From assembly GCA_024036415.1 (NCBI GenBank), contig JAMWET010006799.1:124001-188000 (forward strand): a stretch of 64,000 bases of DNA, written 5' to 3'. Made by a program: the position numbers and the translations under genes. Positions within the stretch are counted from its first letter, which is position 1. Each line of letters starts with the position of its first letter. Under the pieces are notes generated by a model. It did no database searches. It saw only the letters and a list, made by a program, of their open reading frames with translations, and was not told the origin of the DNA. Positions 12,546 to 23,029 of the stretch are shown piece after piece. Origin of the DNA: Prochilodus magdalenae (Eukaryota > Chordata > Actinopteri > Characiformes > Prochilodontidae).

Positions 12546-13626
12546 GGTGTTAAATGCGAGGGGTTAAATGCGAAAGACAAATTCCTCTGTGTGTAAACGC
12601 ATATCTTTCTACTCAGAGAATGACTGACCTCACCTACCATAAAAACAACTCAAATTGTCGATGACATAATAATAGCCTCTACAGATTAAGTACTAGTCCT
12701 CTCACTTATTTACAATGTCTTAACAGAAACAGAGCTTGTTGAAAGTCTGTAGAGATCAGTGAGTCAAAAAAAACACAGAAATGTTCAGAAGGGGCCAATT
12801 TCATTATCATGACAGCAGGATCGTTGAGAACTTTAGAAATAACCAGATCACAAATTCAGACTCAAGAGTGTGTAGCTTCTTTCATGTGCTGTAAGAGAGC
12901 AAATTCGTAATGCAAAAACATTATGTCCAAGATATTATCCATATGAATGTAGAAATCTGTGCTTATGATAAAGCACAACACACTAACACACAACCACAAC
13001 ACCAGTGACACTGCTGTGCTGAGAATAAATCACAACCCACATAACAATGCTACCTGCTCTCTGGTGGTCCTGTGGGGGTCCTGACTATTAAAGAACAGAG
13101 TAAAAGAGGGATGAAAAAGAATATGGAGAAACAGATTAACTTCAGTCTGTAACTGTAGAACTACAAAGTGCTCCTATATGCTCAGTGGAGCTGATAATAT
13201 GGACAGTGAGTGTAGATAAAAGGAGGTGGTTTTAATGTTATGGCTGATGGGTGTATGTAGCAGTATGGTTGAACTTTACTGGGCACAAGCAGATGAGTCC
13301 TTCTAAGTTACACTTTGTCAATTCTGAGCTAAATTAATGTGCAGGACCACAATCTTGAACCGCATGTTCTTTGTTTGATTTAAAGATGACCCTCCATGGG
13401 GATAAAACAAACTGAAATATGAAGTTGGACAGTAAATATTTTATGGTGTATTATTATTTGATGGTGTATAATTATACATTAATGTGTGTAAATGTATCAG
13501 TTTTAGGGCTAAAAAAGATCATGGTGTGATTAAAGATCAACATTTGTATCAGCATGAAGGTCACAGTACAGCAGTAACATAAATTTATAGCTCATCAAAA
13601 GGAGGCCTTTACTGAACGCATGCATA

Positions 13627-13823
13627 CTGTTGCTGTCCAAAGAAAATCATTTATCCCCAAAATGACAATTTTGACTTTTTTCCAAGTGATTTTGGGCCAT
13701 TTCTGTCAGGCCACTCATCACAAACTTTCATACAATGTAAATGTCAGTTCATGTGATCAAATGATACAAAATAGTAAAAAAAAAAAAAAAAAAAATTACA
13801 TGTATTTATTTGAACAGCAACAA
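13627..13823. mobile_element. MITE with TA target duplication
   Basis: Terminal inverted repeats start CTGTTGCTGTCCAAAGAAAA on the left, with the complement on the right (ending TTTGAACAGCAACA). TA dinucleotides flank both ends (13625-13626, 13824-13825). The matching site upstream of C and E reads GCATATGTAAGTTAAA without insertion. It contains a 20-base A run at 13776-13795. TA duplications and long inverted ends suggest a Tc1/mariner-type non-autonomous element. Confidence 0.75.
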
Positions 13824-14501
13824 TATGTAAATTAAAGTTTGTTTGATTTCATTTAAAGCTGTTGTGTTGGAGTTAGGTGGGCTAAAGTACATTTAAGTGA
13901 ATAATTAATAAACACAGCTATATGTACTGTCTTATGTATTTTGGGTAATGTGGTTTGTGTTCAGACAGCAACAGAAAGAGTAAAATATGCTTCGATCTTA
14001 TGAAAATAGCACCACGTATAGCAAAGAACGGCACAAGCCGTGTGAGAAAACAACACAGGCCTCACCTCAACAGCTCTTCAGATGCAGATGCGATTCTAAA
14101 ATTGTAGGTCACACCATTTCCCCTTTTGATCTACACCTAACGAACTAGTTACCTAACATACCGCTCTAACAGTCCAGGACAATACAGTTAGAGGAAATGT
14201 AAAATTCATTGAGAGTTACAGATTAGAGATGAATGAAAGAGGAGGAAACTAAAATTATTAATTAACTGAATTTAAAGTTGCTGAGCAGTTTACTAACCTT
14301 TCCTAGTGTAAACTCTATGTTGATTTAGTGTTGCATGTGTTTCCAGATCTAATGCTTTTTAATTGTGCAGGTGGATTTTTATTTTTTTTCTTTCTTTTAC
14401 AATAATAAAATAATGTTTTTGCTCTATATAATAAAGTATAGAACATAATAAAGCTTTTCTAATAGAGCAGATGGAGTTCAGAGTGTTGTGTTATCAGCTC
14501 T

Positions 14502-14600
14502 GTGCTGTCATTGGCCAATAAGAAGATCTGATATGGTTACAGTGTGGTTGATGAAGCTTCACCCAGCACCCAGAAGATCATGTGATGAATCTGATCAGTG
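14502..14600 (+). promoter_or_regulatory. Conserved proximal block of gene B
   Basis: CCAAT at 14515-14519 and TGTGGTT at 14543-14549, 86 and 58 bases before the ATG. A start-stop ATGTGA lies between the RUNX-like site and the gene start, as in C to F. Confidence 0.5.
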
Positions 14601-17600
14601 ATGGAGCCACGACGCCTCACACTATGTAAGTAACTCTTATACAGGCATTGTAGCTAAACACTGAGCTTTAAATGTGTTCTCATTAAGGTCTAATATTTGT
14701 TTATTTTCTTCCTATTGATTTTTTTCATTTATTTTATATTTTTATCTATATTTATTTTTCTGGTAAAGACATTACAGTGATGGTGACAGTATCAGTGTCT
14801 TCAACAAAAGGTACTTTATAATCTTTTCCTTAACCTGTATTAACAAGTAAACACATTTATTTTACATACATGACCCGTCAAAGGTTAGACATCAGAAGCT
14901 GAGTTCCAACCAATGAGATGTCAAAAACAATATCCTGATATACCACATACGGTATTGATGAATCACAGTACTGCATTTGTGCCATACTATCATATCATTG
15001 CCATATTGATATGTTAATTTTTTTCTTCTAAAGTAAAGCATTAGGCTAAACATAAGCAAACTTTCTATGAGTTTCCGTGTCTATACTTTCAACTGGTAGT
15101 GTATACATTATATGGTTCTTATATACATATAAATTTGTGTGTGTGTTTACTGGTTGATTTTAATGAACTCAAAGACATTCAAAAGACATTTCTATTAATC
15201 TTAACAAGTAATATTTTTTGACATATATGTTTGCTGTTTATCAATAGATGATCCTCCTGATTTTCGGCCAGCAGAGATTTTTGGAACCCGCTTTGTAAAA
15301 GTTGGGGGAAATCTACAGTTAAAGTGCAGCATCTTTGACAGAAGTGAATCTTCTGATTATCTCCACATGTACCTGTGTAAAAATGGTGTTGGAGTGAACA
15401 CAGTAACTACTTTTGAGAGTGATGAATACAAGTTCATATTAAGAAAGAAAGTGTGCAATAGCTGGACTTATACTACATTAGTGTACTCTGTGAACAAATA
15501 CAGTCTAAACGACGTCAGAGCATCAAAAAAAAAACAAAATCCTTAACTCAATATTTAGTAGATCCTAATCTTTCACATGAAATTTAATTTAACAGGTGTT
15601 AATTATGTTTGAACTATGTGATAATACCCTAAACTTTCCTATGACAGGAAGTGTATTTATTATATGATACTTACATAATGTTGCTTAATAAAGGCCCGCA
15701 CCAACTCAGTGGTAAGGATATATCATACTGAGGGACTATGTTTCTCTTGACCATGTTGTTTTTTCACAGTTAGAAAAAATTTACAAAAATTTTAATTTTG
15801 TCATAAGTGCTCAATGAATACATCTTTAATTTCTCTAAACTTTTGACAGGTGGTGTATATAACATATGCTTCTTAAATATTGTTACTGTCCAAAGAAAAA
15901 AAATGTATCTCCATTTTTGTCATGTTCATTTTAATAATATCATTCAAGAAATATGTATTGTTTCTGTGAATGATTATATGATCTTAACAAGTAAATAATA
16001 TATACATATATATATACACACAAAACAACATAAATATTTTGTTCCCACTTTATCAATAGATGATCCTCCTGATTTTCACCCAGCAGAGATTTTTGGAAAC
16101 CCTTTTGTGAAAATTACGGGAAATCTACAGTTAAATTGCAGTATCTTAGACAAAACTGAACCTTTTGATCATCTCCACATGTACCTGTGTAAAAATGGTG
16201 TCGGAGTGATGATGGAACCACTTGGAAAGAGAAATGAGAACTCCTTCATGTTGTGGAATGTTTCAGTGCAGGACTCAGGAAACTACAGCTGTGTGTACTC
16301 GCTCAACAAATACCCTCTAAACAGCATGAGAGCATCAGGACAAAAAACTATCCAGGTCCAGATCACTGGTAAGAGATGTGATTTGTGTTTTCTATAATAA
16401 AAGTGTGGTGATAAAAGAGGGTAACTGAGGTCAGGTCAGTTTATCTCTCTACATTTTTCCTGAATCCATTATCACTCAATATACCATAACTGCTAATATA
16501 CACTTTTTTAATATACACGTTATTTTACCACTTAACTGATCCAGTTATTAATCCTACAGTGCTTTGTAAATAGACTCTGGTCTGATCTACTCTAAGTACT
16601 GCTCTTAATGACTTTAAAACTTTACAATGGAGAATTTCATGGGTGCATGGTCACATATGTATTCCACAGTAGAGCTGGACAGAGTCCACTTATGAATGAT
16701 CCGAATGACTGATTAGGTAGGATCAATAACTAGCGACGTACTATGAAGAATCCTGGAAACACTTGTACACTTGTAACACAAACACACTTTAAACAAGACT
16801 TTATGCTAAGTTGTTTTTAAGAACCTTGCTAGAAATGTACACTAGTTGACTCCTGCAAACTGTTTATTAAATTACCTTTACTTTAAATTATAAAAATCAG
16901 TTATGAATTGTTAACTTAATAATCAGTTGAGTATGTAATGGATCTCTGAATACATATGTATTTTTTTTTAATATGCAATGTCTTTTATACAGTGTCAGCT
17001 GTTGGTTAAGTCTAGTTCACTAACTAATTTGGTTGTGGTTACTTTCTGCGATGACACACAATTTGGCACTAAATTTGTGGGTTAATCAATATTGGGAAAC
17101 CCCTAGTGCGCAGTCATAATGTAAACCTGGGGAACAATAAAATATATTGTACTGTGTTAAATAAATAAGTGATTATTTTTACTACAGGTGATAAACAGAT
17201 ATGTTTCATTCAACTCAGTTATGTGATAATATCTTGTTGATTTCCTCTGTAATGAAGATGCTTTATTATCAGGTACGGCACAACATCCAAATGAACTTGG
17301 CACAGACCAGCTCAGTGGTAAGGATTCATCACAGTGAGGGACTATGTTTGTCTTGACCATGTTGTTTTTTACAATTTCAAATAAAGTACAAAAAATAACT
17401 TTCTCATTCTCAATTTCTTAAAGAATATATTTCCCCTATTTATTTCATTTCTGTAAACTTTTGACTTTTGCTTCTTATATATTTGTGTGTGTGTGTCTAT
17501 GAATAATTACATGATCTTAACAACTAAATAATCATTTCTCTAGGTTCCCTCTAGGAATATTAATCTTAATACATCATGTTGCTGTTTTTATCAATAGATG

Positions 17601-18101
17601 ATCCTCCTGATTTCTGGCCAGCACAGATTTTTGGACCCCCCCTTGTGAATGTTGGGGGAAATATACAGTTAAAGTGCATCATCTTGGACATAAGTAAATA
17701 TTCTGGTCATCTCCACATGTACCTGTGTAAAAATGGTGCTGGAGTGAGGATGGAACCACTTGAACAGAGGGATGAATACACCTTCATTTTGAGAAATGTT
17801 TTAAAGCAGGACTCGGGAAACTACAGCTGCGTGTACTCACTGAATAAATACAATCTATACAATGTGAGAGGATCAGGACAAAAATCGATTCAAGTCCAGG
17901 TCACTGGTAAGAGATGTGATTCATGCTTTCTTAAATCATAGTATTTGTTTATTGAGCTGCTGTTTGAGTATGATTCTTTTTATAGAGCTTTTGGTAAAAT
18001 TTGCCTGTGGTTTATTTCAGTAATTACACAAAATGTGCCACTAAATTAGTGGGTTATTCAATATTTAAAAAACCCAGGTCTAGTGCACAGTCATACACAC
18101 A

Positions 18102-18141
<40 letters not shown>

Positions 18142-18590
18142 CACACACACACACACATACCTGTTAGAAAAAAGATGACAAAAATCACAACTTTTTAGAT
18201 ACATTTTGTTGCTCAGGTTAACTAGCTAAAACAGCCATCTAGCTTCCAAAAATCATGTGACGGTTCTTTGAATAATTTAAAAATGTTCTTGCACAATGTA
18301 CATGCACAAATGTCTTATCAAATTGCTGCTCAGGCAGCTCAAACTAATAAGCATATTTAATGCTTTTCTTTAACAATGTACATTCACACACCAGTTCTAC
18401 TGAATCTGTATGTGTTCTTGTTTCAGATCGACAGTGGCTGATAAACTTCATGAGGTTATTAGCTTCATTAGGAGTCGTCATATTTGCATGCTTGATTTTG
18501 GTTTTTGATGTTTATTCAACAAAGCGGAGAAACTCTGCAGCCCTGAGTTCAGCTAAATTTGTAACCAGTCTGGATTTAAATGATCAGTGA
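14601..18590 (+). CDS. Gene B: short-tailed Ig receptor with N-x-x-R transmembrane segment
   Basis: Exons: 14601-14625, 14769-14810, 16060-16368, 17258-17317, 17598-17906, 18427-18590; about 302 residues. Signal peptide about 1-22, Ig1 23-125, 20-residue stalk (DALLSGTAQ...), Ig2 146-248, then a last exon coding TM and a short tail. The TM begins INFMR (N255, R258), followed by LLASLGVVIFACLILVF and the basic STKRR. An arginine at this place after an N-x-x pattern is typical of mammalian receptors that pair with the FcR-gamma signalling chain (LILRA, PIR-A, GPVI). The 24-residue tail lacks tyrosine motifs, so signalling must come from a partner. A further Ig-like exon at 15248 is degenerate and must be skipped. 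Role as an activating leukocyte receptor is inferred; partner and ligand are unknown. Confidence 0.8.
15248..15546 (+). pseudogene. Degenerate Ig exon in gene B
   Basis: The acceptor TCAATAG and the first two thirds of the domain ([27 protein letters not shown]) are kept. The region around the second cysteine is replaced (NSWTYTTLVYS), so the Ig disulfide is lost. The donor is gone: after RASKKKQNP comes a TAA at 15544-15546 where others have CACTGGTAAG. If included it would truncate the protein; exclusion keeps phase. Confidence 0.8.
15886..15935. mobile_element. Collapsed MITE remnant
   Basis: The left terminal repeat (TTACTGTCCAAAGAAAA) runs almost directly into the right one (ATGTATCTCCATTTTTG), as if the middle had been deleted. 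It lies in the intron before the gene B Ig1 exon. Confidence 0.45.
16060..16368 (+). CDS. Gene B Ig1 exon
   Basis: A complete 309-nt phase 1-1 domain of the first type (NVSVQDSGNYSCVYS). Differences from other copies include FGNPFVKITG near the start and ENSFMLWNVS. Both Ig cysteines and the YLCKNG cysteine are present. Confidence 0.85.
17598..17906 (+). CDS. Gene B Ig2 exon
   Basis: A complete 309-nt domain of the second type, marked by RNVLKQDSGNYSC in place of RNVSVQDSGNYSC, so one N-glycosylation site is lost. The same type is found only in D Ig2 and D Ig3, the other activating gene. Confidence 0.85.
18095..18158. repeat. (CA)n microsatellite
   Basis: A CA run with two small interruptions, in the intron before the gene B transmembrane exon. 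Confidence 0.95.
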
Positions 18591-19247
18591 AGTTTATGTT
18601 TAGAAGGCTAAGCCTTCCAGCTGTGCTGAAGATGTAAATGAGAGCAGGCCTTAGCTGTGTATGCTTGCCTGGCGTGCTCTACACTGATGTACTCTGTGCT
18701 CTTTTTTTTTTTTTTTTTTTTTTACTGTTGTTAAATTTGTTATGCTTCGTATAACTGCATTTGCAGATTTGTAGGTTAACCACTTTTATTTTATTAACAG
18801 TTTTTTTGTCTGTACAGTCTGTGGCTTTTGTCTGTAAAGTGATGTGGAAAGACTAGATAGACCACTGAGACTTCCACCATTAGATTAACAGTGCTTAAAG
18901 CACGTGTCTCTGTACATAGTTCCACTCTAAGAAGATAAATAAATTCTATTGATGTCAAGGCTTTCAAGTAATTATTACTCAGAAAAGAAACTACACAAAG
19001 AAAAGAAGAAAAAATAAGAACTGGCACTAAATCATCAAACCTGGACTGAGGTGTTCTGAATTGTAATTGGGAACACTCTGATCATGAAGGAAACAAAATA
19101 CAACCAAGTTATACAACTAAACTTTAAAGGTGTAGAAAAATATCCCTAAAGATTTCTTTAAAAGAATGAAAGTCAAAACCATGTCCATAATGTGGAGACT
19201 CTAAACTCTGAAACAATCTATTTTCTTTTTCTATTAAATATATATGC
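18591..19247 (+). other. 3' UTR and 3' flank of gene B
   Basis: Homologous to the flank of D (40730-41130), to 1-310 and to part of 42129-42250. It holds a TTAACCACTTTTATTTTATT block, a candidate processing region, near 18776. No exon is seen. Confidence 0.55.
18702..18723. repeat. Poly(T) tract
   Basis: 22 consecutive T in the 3' UTR of gene B. The matching place in gene D (about 40845) lacks it. Confidence 0.95.

Positions 19248-19323
<76 letters not shown>
19248..19323. repeat. (GATA)n microsatellite
   Basis: About 19 GATA units directly left of an antisense LINE end (ACTTTATTGATACTGAAGG). A second tract sits at the same place at 41138. It probably grew from the A-rich or simple-repeat tail of the LINE. 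Confidence 0.95.
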
Positions 19324-21240
19324 CTTTATTGATACTGAAGGAAATTTAGCTGCCAGTTGCAGTTTCATAAGACAGCACAGTAAAACAAAACTAAACAAAA
19401 AGGCTTGTACATTATGAAACCTAAGTGGGTAGGTACCAGCTCAGCAATATTGCAGTATTACCTTATAAACCATACATAGTACAGTTATGGATGAATATGT
19501 CTCACTTCACAGGGAGGCAAGAAATATATAAAAGGAAGCCTATCTACAGAAATATACAGATATAACTGTAGACCCGCAGAAAAATATATAAACCTTGAGG
19601 GGATAAAATAAATATGATATAATTTTTTTTTGCATGTTTGTACCTCTTAAATGTTTCAGATCATCAAACGAATTAAAATATTAGCCAAAGACAACACAAG
19701 TAAACACAAAATGCAATGTTTAAATGAAGGTTTTTATTATTAAGGGAGAAAAAAATCCAAACCTACCTGTTTGAAAAAGTTAGCAGCAACAACTGCAATC
19801 AAGCGTTCGCGCTAACTTGCAATGAGTCTGATGCCACAGCATCTCAATAGAAGGTTTGGTGTTCTTTTTCTGAAATGCCGGTGTTACTTTTACCCCAGAT
19901 GTAATGGGACACACACCTTCCAAAAGTTCAATTTTTGTCTCATCAGTCCACAGAGCATTTTCCCAAATGTCTTGGGGATCATCAAGATGTTTTCTGGCAA
20001 AATTAAGACGAGCCTTAATGTTCTTTTTGCTCAGCAGGGTCTTGCCACTATGTAGGCCATTTTTCAGGTTATGGTGGAGTCATGAACGCTGACCTTAAGT
20101 GAGGCAAGTGAGGCCTGCAGTTCTTTGGATGCTGTTATGGGGTCTTTCTGGTTTTGGATGACTCGTCGCTGAACTCTTGTTGTAATGTGGTCAGCCAGCC
20201 ACTCCTGGGAAGGTTCACCACTGTTTCATATTTTCGCCATTTGTGGATAATGGCTTTCACTGTGGTTCACTGGAGTCCCAAAACTCTAGAAATGGCTTTA
20301 TATTTTCCAGACTGATAGATCTCAATTACTTTTTTTTCACATTTGTTCCTGAATCTTGTCCATGATGATGGTGTGCAGTGGGTGCCTATCATCGTCCATA
20401 ATGGACAGCAGTTTGTGCAGTGTCCTCCTCTCCGCCACCTTCACCACAGAGTCCAGCTTCACACCAACAAATGACCCTGCTCGCCTGACCAGCTTGTCCA
20501 GACGCATCTCATCTCTCTTCTTAACACTTCATCCCCAGCACACCACAGCATAAAAGAGAGAGCTGGACACCACAGTCTGACAGAACATCTACAGGAGCTT
20601 CCTACAGATGTTAAAGGACCCCAGCCTCCTCAGAAAGTAGTCGACTCTGCCCTTTTCTATACAAGATGTCTGCATTGGCAGACTAGCCCAACTCATGCAG
20701 GTGCAGTCCCAGATACCTGTATGTCTTAACCATCTTTACTTCCACCCCTTCAATAGAGACTGGCTGTGTGAGTGGTCTGGCCCTGCGCAAGTCCACCACC
20801 AACTCTTTGTTCTTGGAAGTGTTCAGTAGGATGTTGTTCTTATGGCACCACACCACAAAGTCCTCTACTGGGTTTCTGTCCTCCCCCTTACACAGGCCAC
20901 AATAGCAGTATTGTCTGAGAACTTCTGCATGTGGCGCGTCTCAGAGTTGTACTTGAAGTCTGAGGTGTACAGTGTGAAGAGGAAAAGGGAAAGTACAGTC
21001 CCCTGTGGTGCTCCTGTGCTGCTGACCACAGTCACCGATGTAGAGTCCTTCAGCCTGACATACTGAGGTCTGCCAGTGAGGTAGTCAGTAATCCAAGAGA
21101 CCAGGTGTGGATCCACTTGTATCCATGCCAGCCTGTCTCTCAGTTGGAGGGGCTGAATTGTGTTTAATGCACTGGAGAAATCAAAGAACATGACAGGGTC
21201 CATGACATGTTCTGCTTCATTTCTCATGATATAGTTTATT
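19324..21240 (-). mobile_element. Antisense LINE remnant (jockey/CR1 type) with an internal Tc1
   Basis: The left part (19324-19608) is the 3' UTR, matching 41187-41400. The right part (20353-21240) is the C-terminal half of the reverse transcriptase on the minus strand: motif A-like DFSSALNTI, motif B GAPQGTVLS and a decayed motif C (FSDNTAI, where active copies have F-A/S-D-D). Relative to the copy at 41.2-41.9 kb, about 300 bases between the parts are missing and a Tc1 copy sits there. Not functional. Confidence 0.75.
19615..20352 (-). pseudogene. Tc1-type transposase pseudogene
   Basis: Read on the minus strand from about 20345: a helix-turn-helix region (VIEIYQSGKYKAISRVLGLQ, then KAIIHKWRKY), then NLPRSGW where active copies have GRP, then [27 protein letters not shown] with the first catalytic aspartate in WTDET, quoted here in parts: ARKHLDDPQ and WTDETKIELFG. 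Several stops and frameshifts interrupt it. The part with the second aspartate and the glutamate is missing. The left end keeps a TTTTTTTGCATGTTTGTACC-like inverted end. Confidence 0.75.
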
Positions 21241-22930
21241 TAACCAGATTAGATTGTATAACTATGTGACCAAAACGAACAACACAGTTTTAGCTCTATC
21301 AGTGCACTTCAAAATATGTCCCTCTGTGTTGCAGCAGGGGAATGGAACACCTCAGCCAGCCAACCGTTACGCCAACTGGTTTACCAAGCGTCCGAAATCC
21401 AATGTATCCAGTGGAAACTGGAGCTTTGCCAGTTGTCCCAGTCGCTATCTGGAAAGTTCTGCGTGCTGGTAGAGTTGGAATGACGAGATATTATACACAG
21501 TAGAGGCTATAAAAGCTAACTGAGATAGCCAACTTACAGAGTTGAAAAGCTACGGCTCTAATAGATATGTATTACATTATGAAGACCTGTTCATTTCAGT
21601 CACGTACTGTAAAGTATCGGTGCTGTTTACAGAGCATGTCTGTTTACTTTGTCCTGTGGATGATTTTGGTTGCTGTGTTTGGATGCTCTGTTTGACTTTT
21701 TGATTTAGACCTGTTATGAATTTTCTTTGCTCGGTTCAATGCCCAATGCCGTCCTGTGATTAAAGCCATCTCACTTCTCACTTCATCTCACTAGGCCTAT
21801 AGTACAATCTCATGGCTCAATTCCACATAAACAGAGTAACATATCATTTAAACTGAATGGCAGATTTCATACACAAGTGCAATTTAACAGGCCCGCCCAG
21901 CAGTATTCTGTGATATACTGTGTCTGATAGAGCACTGATGTCTAGTAACACCAGAAATTAAAGCTTTATGACTCTTAACACAAACAGACCCTGCTGAACA
22001 TCTGGAGAGATCAGTGAGTCACGAGATGCCAAGTTCATAATCGTGACAGCAGGAATATTGAGGCCTTTAGAAATGACCAGAAATATAAATGTGGACTCAT
22101 AATGGGGTTCTTTCGTATGTTATAAGAGAGCAACATAAAACAAAAAACATAAATTCATAGCTCATCAAAAGGAGGCCTTTACTGAACATAAGCATATGTA
22201 AGTTAAACTCTGTTTGGTTCCACTTTAAACCTTTATGTTGTTATGAGTGAAGTTGGGTAAAGTACATTTAGATGGATAACTTGTGAACGCAGTTCTATCT
22301 ATATGCTGTCTCATGTATTTTGGGTAGTGTGGTTTGTGTTCAGACAGCAACAGAAAGAGTTAAATATGCTCTTATTAAAATAGCTGCCTGCCTACGCTGT
22401 GTGAGAAAACAACACAGGCCTCACCTCAACAGCACTTCAGATACAGATGCCGAATGTGCAGTTCTAAAAGTGTGGTTATGCAATGCACACTTTTTGATCT
22501 ACACCTAACGCCCTAGTTACCTAACGTACTACTCAAACGTACCAGCTCAGCACAGTAAGAGTAAATGTAAACTAATTGAGAGTTACAAATTAGAGATGAA
22601 TGAAAGAGGATGAAATAAAACAATGAATTCAGTCACCAAGCAGTTTAGTAAACTTCCCTAGTTTAAACTCTATGTTGATTTAGTGTTGCATGTGTCTCCA
22701 GATCTAATATCTTTTAGCTGTGCAGGTTGATTTTGTACTTGTATTTCACAGTAATGAAAGAATGTGACGAGAAGAGCATCATGGTTTATTTAAACTCCTC
22801 CAGGTTCATTTCAGTAAAGAATTTTTACAGTGTACTGGATTGTGTAAGGAGACCTGTTTAGAAATTACTATCCTGCTACTGAAGGTCACTGAGATGGCAC
22901 TGATGATGTTACTGAAAGTTAATCAGCTCT
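21241..22930 (+). other. Upstream duplicated block of gene C
   Basis: Homologous to 46440-48079 before gene E. It includes a GCAGCAGGGGAATGGAACACC block (21331), a TATAAAAG sequence near 21508 and the ACAGCAACAGAAAGAG block near 22343. About 310 bases present at 46525-46830 are missing here after position 21319. The small frame ending at 21472 with SRYLESSACW and a stop is also present in E's block, but no protein family is recognised. Confidence 0.55.
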
Positions 22931-23029
22931 TTGATGTCGCTGGCCAATAAGAAGATCTGGGCTGGCTACAGTGTGGTTGATGAAGCTTCACCCAGCACCC
23001 AGAAGTTCATGTGATGAATGTGATCAGTG
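22931..23029 (+). promoter_or_regulatory. Conserved proximal block of gene C
   Basis: CCAAT at 22944-22948 and TGTGGTT at 22972-22978, 86 and 58 bases before the ATG. Confidence 0.5.

Larger units (their letters stand above)
9781..14501 (+). other. Upstream duplicated block of gene B
   Basis: Homologous to 32050-36440 (before D) and partly to 58200-63140 (before F): a GAGATGAGAGCCAGG block near 9953, then CAGCAGTATTCTGTGATCC near 10143, then GGCCAATGTCTTTTTC near 11015. Differences are mostly repeat insertions, listed separately. No receptor exon or other gene is seen. Confidence 0.6.

Noticed and set aside
18001..18198. Frame with a TH repeat
   Set aside because: It is a translation of the CA microsatellite.
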